64,000 nt of DNA from Janthinobacterium fluminis. GTDB lineage: Bacteria; Pseudomonadota; Gammaproteobacteria; Burkholderiales; Burkholderiaceae_D. The notes under the pieces were generated by a model. It made no database searches and was not told the DNA's origin. It saw only the letters and a list, made by a program, of their open reading frames with translations. Both the position numbers and the translations under genes were made by a program. The DNA is taken from contig NZ_JAQQXR010000008.1 of the NCBI RefSeq assembly GCF_028595325.1, positions 62,001 through 126,000 of the forward strand, in the 5' to 3' direction. Positions within the stretch are counted from its first letter, which is position 1, and every line of letters begins with the position of its first letter. Below are positions 21,502 to 30,141 of this stretch, one piece after another.

Positions 21502-24500
21502 ATGAATTTTTCACGATTTTTTATCGACAAGCCGATCTTCGCGGCGGTTTTGTCGATCGTCATATTCGTCGCCGGCCTGCTCTCGATCTTCAAGCTGCCC
21601 GTGTCGGAATATCCGGACGTGGTGCCGCCGTCGGTGGTGGTGCGCGCCCAGTATCCGGGCGCGAACCCGAAAGTGATCGCCGAAACGGTGGCCGCGCCGC
21701 TCGAAGAGCAGATCAACGGCGTCGAGAACATGCTTTACATGTCCTCGCAAAACACCTCGGATGGTTCGCTGTCGCTGACCGTCACCTTCAAGGTCGGCAG
21801 CAACGTCGAGCAGGCTGAAACGCAGGTGCAAAACCGCGTCCAGCGCGCCCTGCCGCGCCTGCCCGAAGAGGTGCGCCAGATCGGCGTGACGACCGTCAAA
21901 AGTTCGCCGAACCTGACGATGGTGGTGCATCTGACCTCGCCGGACGGCCGCTACGACGACCTGTACCTGCGCAATTACGCGGTGCTGAACGTGAAAGACC
22001 AGCTGGCCCGCATTCCCGGCATGGGGCAGACGGAGCTGTTCGGCTCCGGCGACTATGCGATGCGCGTCTGGCTCGATCCGCAGAAGGTGGCGGCGCGTGG
22101 CATGACGGCCGGCGACGTCGTCAACGCCATCCGCGAGCAGAACGTGCAGGTCGCCGCCGGCGTGATCGGCGAATCGCCGGCCAAGGACAGCCAGTTCCAG
22201 CTGACCGTCAACACCCAGGGGCGCCTGCAATCGGTCGAGGAATTCGGCGACATCATCGTCCGCACCAACGCCGACGGCGCGCTGACGCGGCTGAAGGACG
22301 TGGCGCGGGTGGAGCTGGGATCGAGCTCCTATGCGGTGCGTTCGCTGCTGGACAATAAGTCCGCGATCGGCATCGGTATTTTCGAGGCGCCCAATGCCAA
22401 TGCCCTGCAGTTGTCCAGCGACGTGCGCGCCAAGATGGCGGCCTTGCAGAAGGATTTTCCGCCGGGCGTGGAATTTGAAATCGCCTATGATCCGACGCAT
22501 TTCGTCAGCGAATCGATCCGCGCCGTCATCCACACGCTGCTCGAAGCCGTCGCCCTGGTGGTGCTGGTGGTGATCGTCTTCCTGCAAACCTGGCGCGCCT
22601 CCATCATTCCGCTGCTGGCGGTGCCGGTGTCGGTCATCGGCACCTTTGCGGTGATGCTCGGCTTCGGCTTCTCGATCAACACGCTGTCGCTGTTCGGCCT
22701 CGTGCTGGCCATCGGCATCGTCGTCGATGACGCCATCGTCGTCGTCGAAAACGTCGAGCGCAACATCTCGATGGGCAAGAGCCCGCGCGACGCCACCATC
22801 CAGGCCATGAAAGAGGTCAGCGGCCCGATCATCGCCATCGCCCTGGTGCTGTGCGCCGTGTTCGTGCCGATCGCCTTCGTGTCCGGCCTGTCGGGCCAGT
22901 TCTACCGCCAGTTCGCGCTGACGATCGCCATCTCGACCGTGATTTCCGCCTTCAGCTCGCTGACGCTGGCGCCGGCCCTGGCCGCCGCCCTGCTGAAACC
23001 GCACGACGCGCCGAAGGACGCGCTGACCCGCCTGATGGACAAGCTGTTCGGCCGCTTCTTCGCCTGGTTCAACCGCTTCTTCGGCCGCGCCTCGGAAAAA
23101 TACGAGGTCGGCGTCAAGGGCGTGCTGCGCCGGAAAACGGCAGCCGTCGGCGTGTATGCGCTGCTCGCCGCCGCCGGTATTTTCATGTTCAAGGCGGTGC
23201 CGGCCGGTTTCGTGCCGGCCCAGGACAAGCAGTACCTGGTCGGTTTCGCGCAACTGCCCGACGCCGCCTCGCTGGAGCGCACCGAATCGGTGGTCCGCCG
23301 TTTGGCCGACGTCGCAAAAAGCACGCCCGGCGTTGAAGGCACGGTTGCCTTCCCCGGCATGTCGATCAACGACTTCACCAACGCGCCGAACGCCGGCATC
23401 GTCTACATCATGCTGAAACCGTTCGAGCAGCGCAGCGGGCCGGAGCAAAGCGGCGACGCCATCGCCGCCGAGGTGAACAAGCGCATGGGCGCCATCCAGG
23501 ATGCCTTCATCATGGTGTTCCCGGCGCCGCCAGTCAGCGGCCTGGGCACCGTGGGCGGCTTCAAGATGATGATCGAGGACCGCAACAACCTCGGCTACGA
23601 CGAGTTGTACAAGGCCGTGCAGGCGATGCAGATGAAGGCGTGGCAAAATCCCAAGCTGGCCGGGGTGTTCTCCAGCTTCCAGATCAACGTGCCGCAGCTG
23701 TTCGCCGACGTCGACCGCGCCAAGGCCAAGCAATTGGGCGTGCCGCTGGCGACCATTTACCAGACGCTGCAGATCAACCTCGGTTCGATGTACGTGAACG
23801 ACTTCAACCAGTTCGGCCGCACCTACCAGGTGCGCGTCCAGGCCGACGCGCCGTTCCGCTCGCACGCCGAAGCCATCGCGCAACTCAAGGTGCGCAACGA
23901 GAAGGGCGACATGATCCCGCTGTCGTCGCTGATGCGGGTGACCGACAGCTACGGCCCGGACCGCGTGCAGCGCTACAACGCCTATGTCGCGGCCGACCTG
24001 AACGGCGGCCCGGCCCCCGGCGTGTCGTCCGGCGAGGCGCAGGCCGAACTGGAAAAGATCGCCCGCGAAGTGCTGCCGAAGGGGATCGCCTTCGAGTGGA
24101 CCGAGCTGACCTACCAGGACATCCTGTCCGGTAACACGATGATCTACGTGTTCCCGCTGTGCGTGCTGCTGGTGTTCCTGGTGCTGGCCGCCCAGTACGA
24201 AAGCTGGACGCTGCCGCTGGCCGTGATCCTGATCGTGCCGATGTCGATCCTGTGCGCGCTGATCGGCGTCAAGCTGACCCACGGCGACAACAATGTCTTC
24301 ACCCAGATCGCGCTGTTCGTGCTGGTCGGGCTGGCGTCGAAGAACGCGATTCTGATCGTCGAATTCGCCCGCGAGCTGGAAGACCACGGCCGCAGCGTCG
24401 TCGAAGCGGCGCTGGAGGCGTGCCGCCTGCGTCTGCGTCCGATCCTGATGACCTCGATCGCCTTCATCATGGGCGTGGTGCCGCTGGTGTTCTCGCACGG

Positions 24501-24681
24501 CGCCGGCGCCGAAATGCGCCACGCGATGGGCGTGGCCGTGTTCGCCGGCATGCTGGGCGTGACCTTCTTCGGCCTGTTCCTGACGCCGGTGTTCTACGTC
24601 CTGCTGCGCACGCTGGCCCTGCGCATGGGGAAAAAATCCGCGCCGGCCGTGGCCGCGCCTACAATCGAAGGGACTGTTTAA
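21502..24681 (+). CDS. RND efflux inner-membrane pump (HAE1 / AcrB-like)
   Basis: A 1059-residue proton-driven exporter with 12 membrane helices and two large periplasmic loops. It starts MNFSRFFIDKPIFAAVLSIV, as usual. The proton-relay aspartates are Asp409 and Asp410 in GIVVDDAIVVVENVER on TM4, and a Lys (GLASKNAILIVEFA) is present on TM10. Family length and motifs (e.g. GGFKMMIEDR) are normal, and no truncation is seen. It belongs to the hydrophobe/amphiphile branch that exports antibiotics, solvents or biocides rather than heavy metals. Its stop overlaps the outer-membrane gene start. Confidence 0.95.
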   Translation: MNFSRFFIDKPIFAAVLSIVIFVAGLLSIFKLPVSEYPDVVPPSVVVRAQYPGANPKVIAETVAAPLEEQINGVENMLYMSSQNTSDGSLSLTVTFKVGSNVEQAETQVQNRVQRALPRLPEEVRQIGVTTVKSSPNLTMVVHLTSPDGRYDDLYLRNYAVLNVKDQLARIPGMGQTELFGSGDYAMRVWLDPQKVAARGMTAGDVVNAIREQNVQVAAGVIGESPAKDSQFQLTVNTQGRLQSVEEFGDIIVRTNADGALTRLKDVARVELGSSSYAVRSLLDNKSAIGIGIFEAPNANALQLSSDVRAKMAALQKDFPPGVEFEIAYDPTHFVSESIRAVIHTLLEAVALVVLVVIVFLQTWRASIIPLLAVPVSVIGTFAVMLGFGFSINTLSLFGLVLAIGIVVDDAIVVVENVERNISMGKSPRDATIQAMKEVSGPIIAIALVLCAVFVPIAFVSGLSGQFYRQFALTIAISTVISAFSSLTLAPALAAALLKPHDAPKDALTRLMDKLFGRFFAWFNRFFGRASEKYEVGVKGVLRRKTAAVGVYALLAAAGIFMFKAVPAGFVPAQDKQYLVGFAQLPDAASLERTESVVRRLADVAKSTPGVEGTVAFPGMSINDFTNAPNAGIVYIMLKPFEQRSGPEQSGDAIAAEVNKRMGAIQDAFIMVFPAPPVSGLGTVGGFKMMIEDRNNLGYDELYKAVQAMQMKAWQNPKLAGVFSSFQINVPQLFADVDRAKAKQLGVPLATIYQTLQINLGSMYVNDFNQFGRTYQVRVQADAPFRSHAEAIAQLKVRNEKGDMIPLSSLMRVTDSYGPDRVQRYNAYVAADLNGGPAPGVSSGEAQAELEKIAREVLPKGIAFEWTELTYQDILSGNTMIYVFPLCVLLVFLVLAAQYESWTLPLAVILIVPMSILCALIGVKLTHGDNNVFTQIALFVLVGLASKNAILIVEFARELEDHGRSVVEAALEACRLRLRPILMTSIAFIMGVVPLVFSHGAGAEMRHAMGVAVFAGMLGVTFFGLFLTPVFYVLLRTLALRMGKKSAPAVAAPTIEGTV

Positions 24682-26141
24682 TGAGTACGCAACACCTCGC
24701 CAAACGCGTCGCGCCCCTGCTGGCGGCGCTGCTGCTGGTTGCCTGCGCGGCGCCGGAATTCAAGCAGCCGCAGATGGAGCTGCCGGTCGCGTTCAAGGAA
24801 GCGCGGCAGCCCGTGCAAACGGCCGCCGACGGCAGCCGCTGGAAGCAGGGCCAGCCCGCCGAGCAGCAGGCGCGCGGCGAATGGTGGCTGGCGTTTAACG
24901 ACCCGGCCCTGAACGAACTGGTGGCCGAAGCCGGCAAGGCCAACGCCAACCTGGCCGTGGCGGCGGCGCGGGTGCGCCAGGCGCGCGCCATCGCCGGCAT
25001 CGCCGAGGCCGAGCGCATGCCGCAGGTGGGCGTCAACGTCGGCGCCCGGCGCAGCCGCGCCTCGGCGCAGTCGCTGGGCCTGCCGGAAGGCGCGCAGGTC
25101 GCGGCGGCGACGAGCTACCAGGCGAACCTGACGGCCAGCTACGAAGTCGACCTGTTCGGCCGCGTGGCGTCGAACGTCAGCGCCGCCCGCGCCGACGCCG
25201 CCGCCGTCGAGGCGACGTTCCGCTCGGTGCTGCTGGCGCTGCAGGCGGACGTGGCGCAAACCTACTTCCGTCTGCGCGCGACGGACGCGGAACTGGCGAC
25301 GCTGGAACACACCGTGCGCCTGCGCGAGGAAAGCGTGCACGTCAACCAGCGCCGCTACGACCTGGGCGACATCGGCGAATTCGACCTGGCCCGCGCCAGG
25401 ACGGAGCTGGCGACGGCGCGCGCCGAGGCGATCGGCCTGCAGCGCCAGCGCGTCGGCAACGAGCACGCGCTGGCCGTCCTGCTGGGCAAGCCGGCGGCCA
25501 ACTTCACGGCCGGCGTCAGCCCGCTGCTCGACAGCGCCTTGATGCCGGTGGTGCCGGCCGGCCTGCCGTCGGCGCTGCTGGAGCGCCGTCCCGACATCGC
25601 CTCGGCGCAGCGCACGATGATGGCGGCCAACGCCCGCACCGGCGTGGCGCGGGCGGCGATGTTCCCGGCGTTGGCGCTGAACGCCTCCGGCGGCGGCCAG
25701 TCCGACAGCTTCGCCGACGTCTTCAAGTGGAGCAGCCGCTCCTGGCTGCTGGGCGCGCTGCTGTCTATGCCCGTCATCGACGGCGGCCGCAACAAGGCGG
25801 CCATCGCCCGCAGCGAAGCGGCGCTGGACGAGTCGGTCGGGGTCTACCGTCAAAGCGTGCTGGCGGCCTTCGCCGAGGTCGAGGACAACCTGGCCGGCCT
25901 GCGCATCCTCGCCGGGCAGGGCGCGCAGATCGACGCCGCCGTCGTGTCGGCGCGGCGCTCGGCCGAGCTGGCGCAGAAACTCTACGCGGCGGGGCGCTCC
26001 GGCTACCTCGACCTGCTCGACGCCCAGCGCAACCTGGCCAGCGTCGAACGCAGCGCCGTGCAACTGCGCGGCGAGCGGGCCGTGACGACGGTGGCGCTGA
26101 TCCGCTCGCTGGGCGGCGGCTGGTCTTCCAACGGACCGTGA
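24681..26141 (+). CDS. RND outer-membrane channel (NodT / OprM family lipoprotein)
   Basis: A 486-residue TolC-like outer-membrane factor with a lipoprotein signal (LLAALLLVACAAP). Two repeated OEP domains carry long helices, e.g. LVAEAGKANANLAVAAARVR and VSARRSAELAQKLYAAGRSG. Conserved NodT blocks are EWWLAFNDPALNELV, YEVDLFGRV and LLERRPDIASAQ. It forms the exit duct of the tripartite pump. The ATG overlaps the pump's stop codon by one base, indicating coupling. A GC-rich stem-loop follows the stop. Confidence 0.93.
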   Translation: MSTQHLAKRVAPLLAALLLVACAAPEFKQPQMELPVAFKEARQPVQTAADGSRWKQGQPAEQQARGEWWLAFNDPALNELVAEAGKANANLAVAAARVRQARAIAGIAEAERMPQVGVNVGARRSRASAQSLGLPEGAQVAAATSYQANLTASYEVDLFGRVASNVSAARADAAAVEATFRSVLLALQADVAQTYFRLRATDAELATLEHTVRLREESVHVNQRRYDLGDIGEFDLARARTELATARAEAIGLQRQRVGNEHALAVLLGKPAANFTAGVSPLLDSALMPVVPAGLPSALLERRPDIASAQRTMMAANARTGVARAAMFPALALNASGGGQSDSFADVFKWSSRSWLLGALLSMPVIDGGRNKAAIARSEAALDESVGVYRQSVLAAFAEVEDNLAGLRILAGQGAQIDAAVVSARRSAELAQKLYAAGRSGYLDLLDAQRNLASVERSAVQLRGERAVTTVALIRSLGGGWSSNGP

Positions 26142-26148
26142 GGCACGT

Positions 26149-26180
26149 CGCGCTGCCGTCAGCCGTTTCCCGGCAGCGCG
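26149..26180 (+). other. Perfect 10-bp inverted repeat after the RND operon
   Basis: CGCGCTGCCG (26149-26158) pairs with CGGCAGCGCG (26171-26180) around a 12-base loop. It lies seven bases after the operon's last stop. No U-tract follows, so it may stabilise the mRNA end or aid Rho-type termination rather than being a classical terminator. Confidence 0.5.
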
Positions 26181-26231
26181 GCGCCGGCACGGCGGGCTGA
26201 GCTGAACCGTATGGGGCCGCGCAGATTGCGC

Positions 26232-26260
26232 TTGCCTTGTGCCGCCGCTGTTCTTACAAT
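26232..26260 (+). promoter_or_regulatory. sigma70-type promoter of the leader ORF / ABC-F unit
   Basis: TTGCCT (26232-26237), a 17-base spacer and TACAAT (26255-26260) make one of the best promoter matches in the window. Predicted initiation near 26267 gives a leader of about 225 bases before the ABC-F start, with a short ORF inside it. Confidence 0.65.
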
Positions 26261-26296
26261 TGAGAATTAATTAACTTGAAAAGAAAGGAGGAAAAT

Positions 26297-26383
26297 ATGA
26301 TAGATCCGAAGCGCACCATGTGGCATGCGCGTTCTTTTAGTACATTCGGCGGCTCTTGCCCTAGTTTCATCGCGCTGCGATAA
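26297..26383 (+). CDS. 28-residue leader peptide upstream of the ABC-F gene
   Basis: The short ORF starts MIDPKRTMWHARSFS and ends PSFIALR-stop. It is preceded by AAAGGAGG at near-ideal spacing, the strongest ribosome binding site in the window and better than that of the ABC-F gene itself. It lies 108 bases upstream of the ABC-F start. The sequence after its stop contains TCCTTTCT (26416-26423), an exact complement of AGAAAGGA (26282-26289) in the leader's own Shine-Dalgarno region, and also CCTCCCTCC. This suggests alternative RNA pairing that depends on ribosomes translating the leader. The peptide has no recognisable domain. Its expression and regulatory role are inference. Confidence 0.6.
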   Translation: MIDPKRTMWHARSFSTFGGSCPSFIALR

Positions 26384-26491
26384 CTGGGCCAGAGCAAGTA
26401 CACCTCCCTCCAGAGTCCTTTCTCGGCTCGTCAGTTTTCGTTAGCGCTCCTGTTAACGCGGATGCCTGCATCCCGAACAAAGACAAGAGCC

Positions 26492-28237
26492 ATGACTACC
26501 CTTATCTCTACCCAAGCTTTACACCTGGAAGCGAACGACGGTTTGCTGTTCCAAGACCTCAGCTTCACTCTCAAACTCGGCGACCGCATCGGTCTGATCG
26601 GCCACAACGGCAGCGGCAAGAGCACCTTGCTCGGTTTGCTTGGCGGCACGCGCGAAGCCAGCGCCGGCACCATCCAATATGCGCGCGCCTGCCGCTTGCA
26701 GCATGTCGAGCAGCACTTGCCGGCCGCGCTGGCCGAGCTGACGCTGTACCAGGCGCTGCTGGCCCCGGTGCTGGACCAGCCGGAATTGCATTGGCGCGTA
26801 GACAGCCTGCTCGACGAGCTGGGCATCGACGCCGCGACCGCGCAAGTGCCGGTCAAGTCGCTGTCCGGCGGCCAGCACACGCGCCTGCTGCTGGGCCGGG
26901 CGTTGCTGCAGGAGCCGAACCTGCTGCTGCTCGACGAGCCGAGCAATCACCTCGATCTGCCATCGCTGCTGTGGCTGGAGCAATTCCTGTCGACGTGGCG
27001 CGGCGCCTTCATCCTCGTGTCGCACGACCAGCGCCTGCTCGACAATGTGGCGCGCAAAAGCTGGATCTTGCGCGACCAGCGCCTGTACGCCTTCGACCTC
27101 GCCTGCGGCCCGGCCTTGCTGGCGCTGGCGGAGGCGGACGCGGTGGCGCAGGCGCGCCGCGCCGCCGAGCAAAAGGAGATCGACCGGCTCGCCGCCAGCA
27201 GCCAGCGCCTGGCGATCTGGGGGCGCACCTACGACAACGAGGATTTGGCGCGCAAGGCCAAGACCATGCAGAAGCGCGTCGACAAGCTGAAGGACGAGCA
27301 ATCGTTCGTCAGCCGCGGCGCGCCGTGGCGCCTGTCGCTGCGCGGCAAGGCGCTGGCGGCCGACCGCCTGCTGGTGCTGGAGGACTTGGCGGTGCGGCCC
27401 GCGCCGTCCGCGCCGGTGTTGTTCCGCGCGGAGCAGCTGTGGCTGAAGCCGGGCGACAAGGTTGCCCTGCTGGGCGCCAACGGCAGCGGCAAATCGTCGC
27501 TGCTGCGCGCCTGCTGGGCCGATATCGTCGCCCAGACGGCCGGCCCGGGCTGGCGTTACCACGCTGGCGCCAACATCGGTTATTACGACCAGTCGCTGCG
27601 GCAACTGGCCGACGATGCCGATTTGCCCGACGCGCTGTATCCGTTCGCTTCGCTGTCCGAGGCGGCACGCAGCGAGGTGGCGCGGCGGCAGGCGCTGATC
27701 GCGGCCGGTTTTCCGTATAGCCGGCACGGGCAAAAGGTGGCGACCCTGAGCGGCGGCGAACGTGCCCGCCTGCTGTTCCTGGGGCTGTCGCTGGCCAGCT
27801 ACCATTTGCTGTTGCTCGACGAGCCGACCAACCATCTGGACTTGCAGGGCAAGCGCGAACTGGCGCAGGCGCTGCGCGACTTCGACGGCGCCTGCCTGCT
27901 GGTGTCGCACGACCGCGATTTGATCGAGCAATCCTGCAACCGTTTTTGGGTCGTGCATGAGGGCCGTCTTGAGCAGTGGCTGGATGCGGACAGCGCCTAT
28001 CGGCGTTTGCTGGCGGTGGGGGAGGCCGACGCGCCTGCCGTGCCGGCGGCGCCGGCGCCCACGAGGGTGGAGCCGGCCGCGTCGGATGCGGAGCGCCAGT
28101 TGGCGCGCCTGTGCGAGCTGGAGCAGTTGCTGGACGAGGATAGCCGGCGCAAGCCGAAGCACCAGAAGCCGGCCAGCCAGTTGCAATGGCGCGAGGAGAT
28201 GGCGCGCCTGAATGTGCTGCTGGGCATGTACGACTAG
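26492..28237 (+). CDS. ABC-F family ATPase (ribosome-associated type)
   Basis: A 581-residue soluble protein with two ABC ATPase domains and no membrane segments. The first domain has Walker A GHNGSGKST, signature LSGGQ and Walker B LLLLDEPSNHLDL. The second has Walker A GANGSGKSS, signature LSGGE and Walker B LLLLDEPTNHLDL. The linker (about 215-285) is charged and helical and corresponds to the P-site tRNA-interaction motif of ABC-F proteins. A basic C-terminal region follows (EDSRRKPKHQKPAS). ABC-F proteins act on the ribosome in translation quality control or antibiotic protection. The ATG (MTTLIST) is chosen over an upstream in-frame ATG because it begins the conserved strand. The leader ORF upstream suggests translational regulation. 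Confidence 0.92.
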   Translation: MTTLISTQALHLEANDGLLFQDLSFTLKLGDRIGLIGHNGSGKSTLLGLLGGTREASAGTIQYARACRLQHVEQHLPAALAELTLYQALLAPVLDQPELHWRVDSLLDELGIDAATAQVPVKSLSGGQHTRLLLGRALLQEPNLLLLDEPSNHLDLPSLLWLEQFLSTWRGAFILVSHDQRLLDNVARKSWILRDQRLYAFDLACGPALLALAEADAVAQARRAAEQKEIDRLAASSQRLAIWGRTYDNEDLARKAKTMQKRVDKLKDEQSFVSRGAPWRLSLRGKALAADRLLVLEDLAVRPAPSAPVLFRAEQLWLKPGDKVALLGANGSGKSSLLRACWADIVAQTAGPGWRYHAGANIGYYDQSLRQLADDADLPDALYPFASLSEAARSEVARRQALIAAGFPYSRHGQKVATLSGGERARLLFLGLSLASYHLLLLDEPTNHLDLQGKRELAQALRDFDGACLLVSHDRDLIEQSCNRFWVVHEGRLEQWLDADSAYRRLLAVGEADAPAVPAAPAPTRVEPAASDAERQLARLCELEQLLDEDSRRKPKHQKPASQLQWREEMARLNVLLGMYD

Positions 28238-28285
28238 CGCCGGGCATACGGCCGGGGTCGGCCCGAACGGCCGGCCCGTGCCGGC

Positions 28286-29137
28286 TCAGGCGCCGCTGGC
28301 CACCGGCCGCGCCGGGTCGGCGCACCATTCGCTCCACGAGCCCGGATACAGGGCCGCGCCGTGCAGGCCGGCCACTTCCAGCGCCAGCAGATTGTGGCAG
28401 GCCGTCACGCCGGAGCCGCACTGCATGATGGCCGTTTGCGGCGCATCAAACAATGGCGCGAATTCGCGTTTCAGCTCGGCGCCATCCTTGAAGCGGCCAT
28501 CCGCCCGCAGATTGTCCTTGAAAAAACGGTTTTTCGCGCCGGGGATATGGCCGCCGACGGGGTCGATGGTTTCGTTTTCGCCGCGATAACGGTCCGGCGC
28601 GCGGGCGTCGACGACGCTATGCTCGCCGCTGTCCAGGTTGGCCAGCAGGTCGGCGACGTTGACGGTGCGCGTCAGCGTGTGCTGTTCGGTGATGTTGCCC
28701 GGGGCGCGAGGCGCCACAGGCGTCACCAGCGGCAAGCCCTGGGCCTGCCACGCGGCCAGGCCGCCGTCGAGCACGGCAACGGCCGGATGGCCTATCCAGC
28801 GCAGCAACCACCACAGGCGCGCGGCGAACATGCCGCCGTGCGCGTCGTAGGCGAGCACTTGCGTCGTGTCGTTGACGCCCCAGCCGCGCAGCGTTTCGAT
28901 CAGCGCGCTGCGCTCGGGCAGCGGATGGCGGCCACGGAACACGCCGTCGGCGCCGCGCTTGGCGCCCGACAGCGCGCTGTCGAGGTGGGCGAACTGGGCG
29001 TTCTGGATATGTCCGGCGGCGAAGGCGTCGCGCCCCGCGTCCGGGTTCATCAGGTCATGGCGGCAGTCGAGCACGACCCAGTCCGGGTCGGTCAGGTGCT
29101 GGGCCAGTTCAACAGCGCTAATCAGGGTCGTGTGCAT
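28286..29137 (-). CDS. sseA: 3-mercaptopyruvate / thiosulfate sulfurtransferase
   Basis: A 283-residue protein of two rhodanese domains. The first domain lacks the active Cys (AYDAHGG in its place), as is normal. The second has the catalytic loop CGSGVTA with Cys240; this loop is typical of mercaptopyruvate-type SseA. It moves sulfur from 3-mercaptopyruvate to acceptors such as cyanide or thiols in the cytoplasm. The upstream EamA gene ends in TAAGGAG, so its stop codon is part of this gene's ribosome binding site and the two are coupled. Confidence 0.92.
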   Translation of the reverse strand: MHTTLISAVELAQHLTDPDWVVLDCRHDLMNPDAGRDAFAAGHIQNAQFAHLDSALSGAKRGADGVFRGRHPLPERSALIETLRGWGVNDTTQVLAYDAHGGMFAARLWWLLRWIGHPAVAVLDGGLAAWQAQGLPLVTPVAPRAPGNITEQHTLTRTVNVADLLANLDSGEHSVVDARAPDRYRGENETIDPVGGHIPGAKNRFFKDNLRADGRFKDGAELKREFAPLFDAPQTAIMQCGSGVTACHNLLALEVAGLHGAALYPGSWSEWCADPARPVASGA

Positions 29138-29147
29138 GGCAAACTCC

Positions 29148-30071
29148 TTAAACTTCGCTTGCGATGGGATCGGTGCGGGCAATGGCGGCGCCGCGTGCAT
29201 TGTTGCGGGTATTGTAATAGGTCGCGGCGATGCCGGACACCAGGATTACGCTAATGCCGGCCCAGCCGTGCCAGCCGAACACGTCGCCGAAGATCAGCAC
29301 GCCCCAGACGCTGGAAAAGACGATGCCGGTGTATTGCAGGTTGGCCACGACCAAGGTCTTGCCGAGGCGGTAGGAACGGGTCATCGCCATCTGCGCCAGC
29401 GTCGCGCACAGGCCGATGGCCAGCAGCAGGGCGACGCCGTAGGCGCTGGTGTGGGCGTGCCAGCTCACTTTGCCGAGGCCGCTGCCGGCGACATTGCCCA
29501 GCACGCCAGCGAGAAAGTTGACGACGGAGAAATAGAAGACGACGCGGTATTCCGGCTCGCCCAGCTGGCCCAGCTTGCGCACCTGCAGGTAGGCCAGCGC
29601 CGACAGCATGCCCGAGACGAGGGCCATCAGCGCGCCGGACAGCTGGTTCGAGTGGAAGGCCGGTTGCAGCAGCAGAGTGACGCCGACAAAGCTCATGCCG
29701 ATGGCCAGCAGCAGCGGCCATTCGACGTGGTTCTTCGCCTGCCACCAGCCGGCGCACAGCAAAATCAGCGCGATCCAGATCGGCGCCATGTAGTTGAGCG
29801 TCATTGCCGTGGCCAGCGGCAGGATGTTGATCGAGTAGAACCACAGCCACAGCGCGACGACGCCGACGACGCCGCGCCACAGATGGGCGCCCGCCAGCGG
29901 CGTTTTGAAGCTGCCGCCCTGGTGGCGGATGACGAGAAACAGGCTGATCATGCCGACCGCGCCGCGGTACATGACAATTTCGGAGGTTGAATACAGGTCG
30001 GAGGCCAGCTTGACGCACACCCCCATGATGGCAAACATGAAACTGGCAAACAACATCCAAAGGGATTGCAT
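29148..30071 (-). CDS. EamA / DMT-family transporter
   Basis: A 307-residue inner-membrane protein with ten predicted helices in two EamA repeats (about 5-135 and 150-285). It starts MQSLWMLFASFMFAIMGVCV, typical of the drug/metabolite transporter superfamily. Members export or import amino acids, nucleosides or metabolites, and the substrate is not evident here. AAGGACC precedes the ATG. It lies between a Rieske oxygenase (70 bases upstream) and sseA (10 bases downstream) on the same strand and may handle the oxygenase's substrate or product. The short gap upstream contains an 18-bp perfect palindrome (30091-30108). Confidence 0.9.
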   Translation of the reverse strand: MQSLWMLFASFMFAIMGVCVKLASDLYSTSEIVMYRGAVGMISLFLVIRHQGGSFKTPLAGAHLWRGVVGVVALWLWFYSINILPLATAMTLNYMAPIWIALILLCAGWWQAKNHVEWPLLLAIGMSFVGVTLLLQPAFHSNQLSGALMALVSGMLSALAYLQVRKLGQLGEPEYRVVFYFSVVNFLAGVLGNVAGSGLGKVSWHAHTSAYGVALLLAIGLCATLAQMAMTRSYRLGKTLVVANLQYTGIVFSSVWGVLIFGDVFGWHGWAGISVILVSGIAATYYNTRNNARGAAIARTDPIASEV

Positions 30072-30141
30072 GTGGTCCTTTAAGGGGGGGCGCCCCGCGC
30101 GCGGGGCGGCGGGGTCTGGTCTGGCGTATCGGCGCGGCGCT

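Noticed and set aside
21511-24522. Open frame of 1003 codons opposite the RND pump gene
   Set aside because: Same antisense effect; composition dominated by His, Gln, Arg and Asp with no recognisable motif.
26149-26180. Classical intrinsic terminator after the RND operon
   Set aside because: The stem is perfect but no U-tract follows; it is listed only as an inverted repeat.
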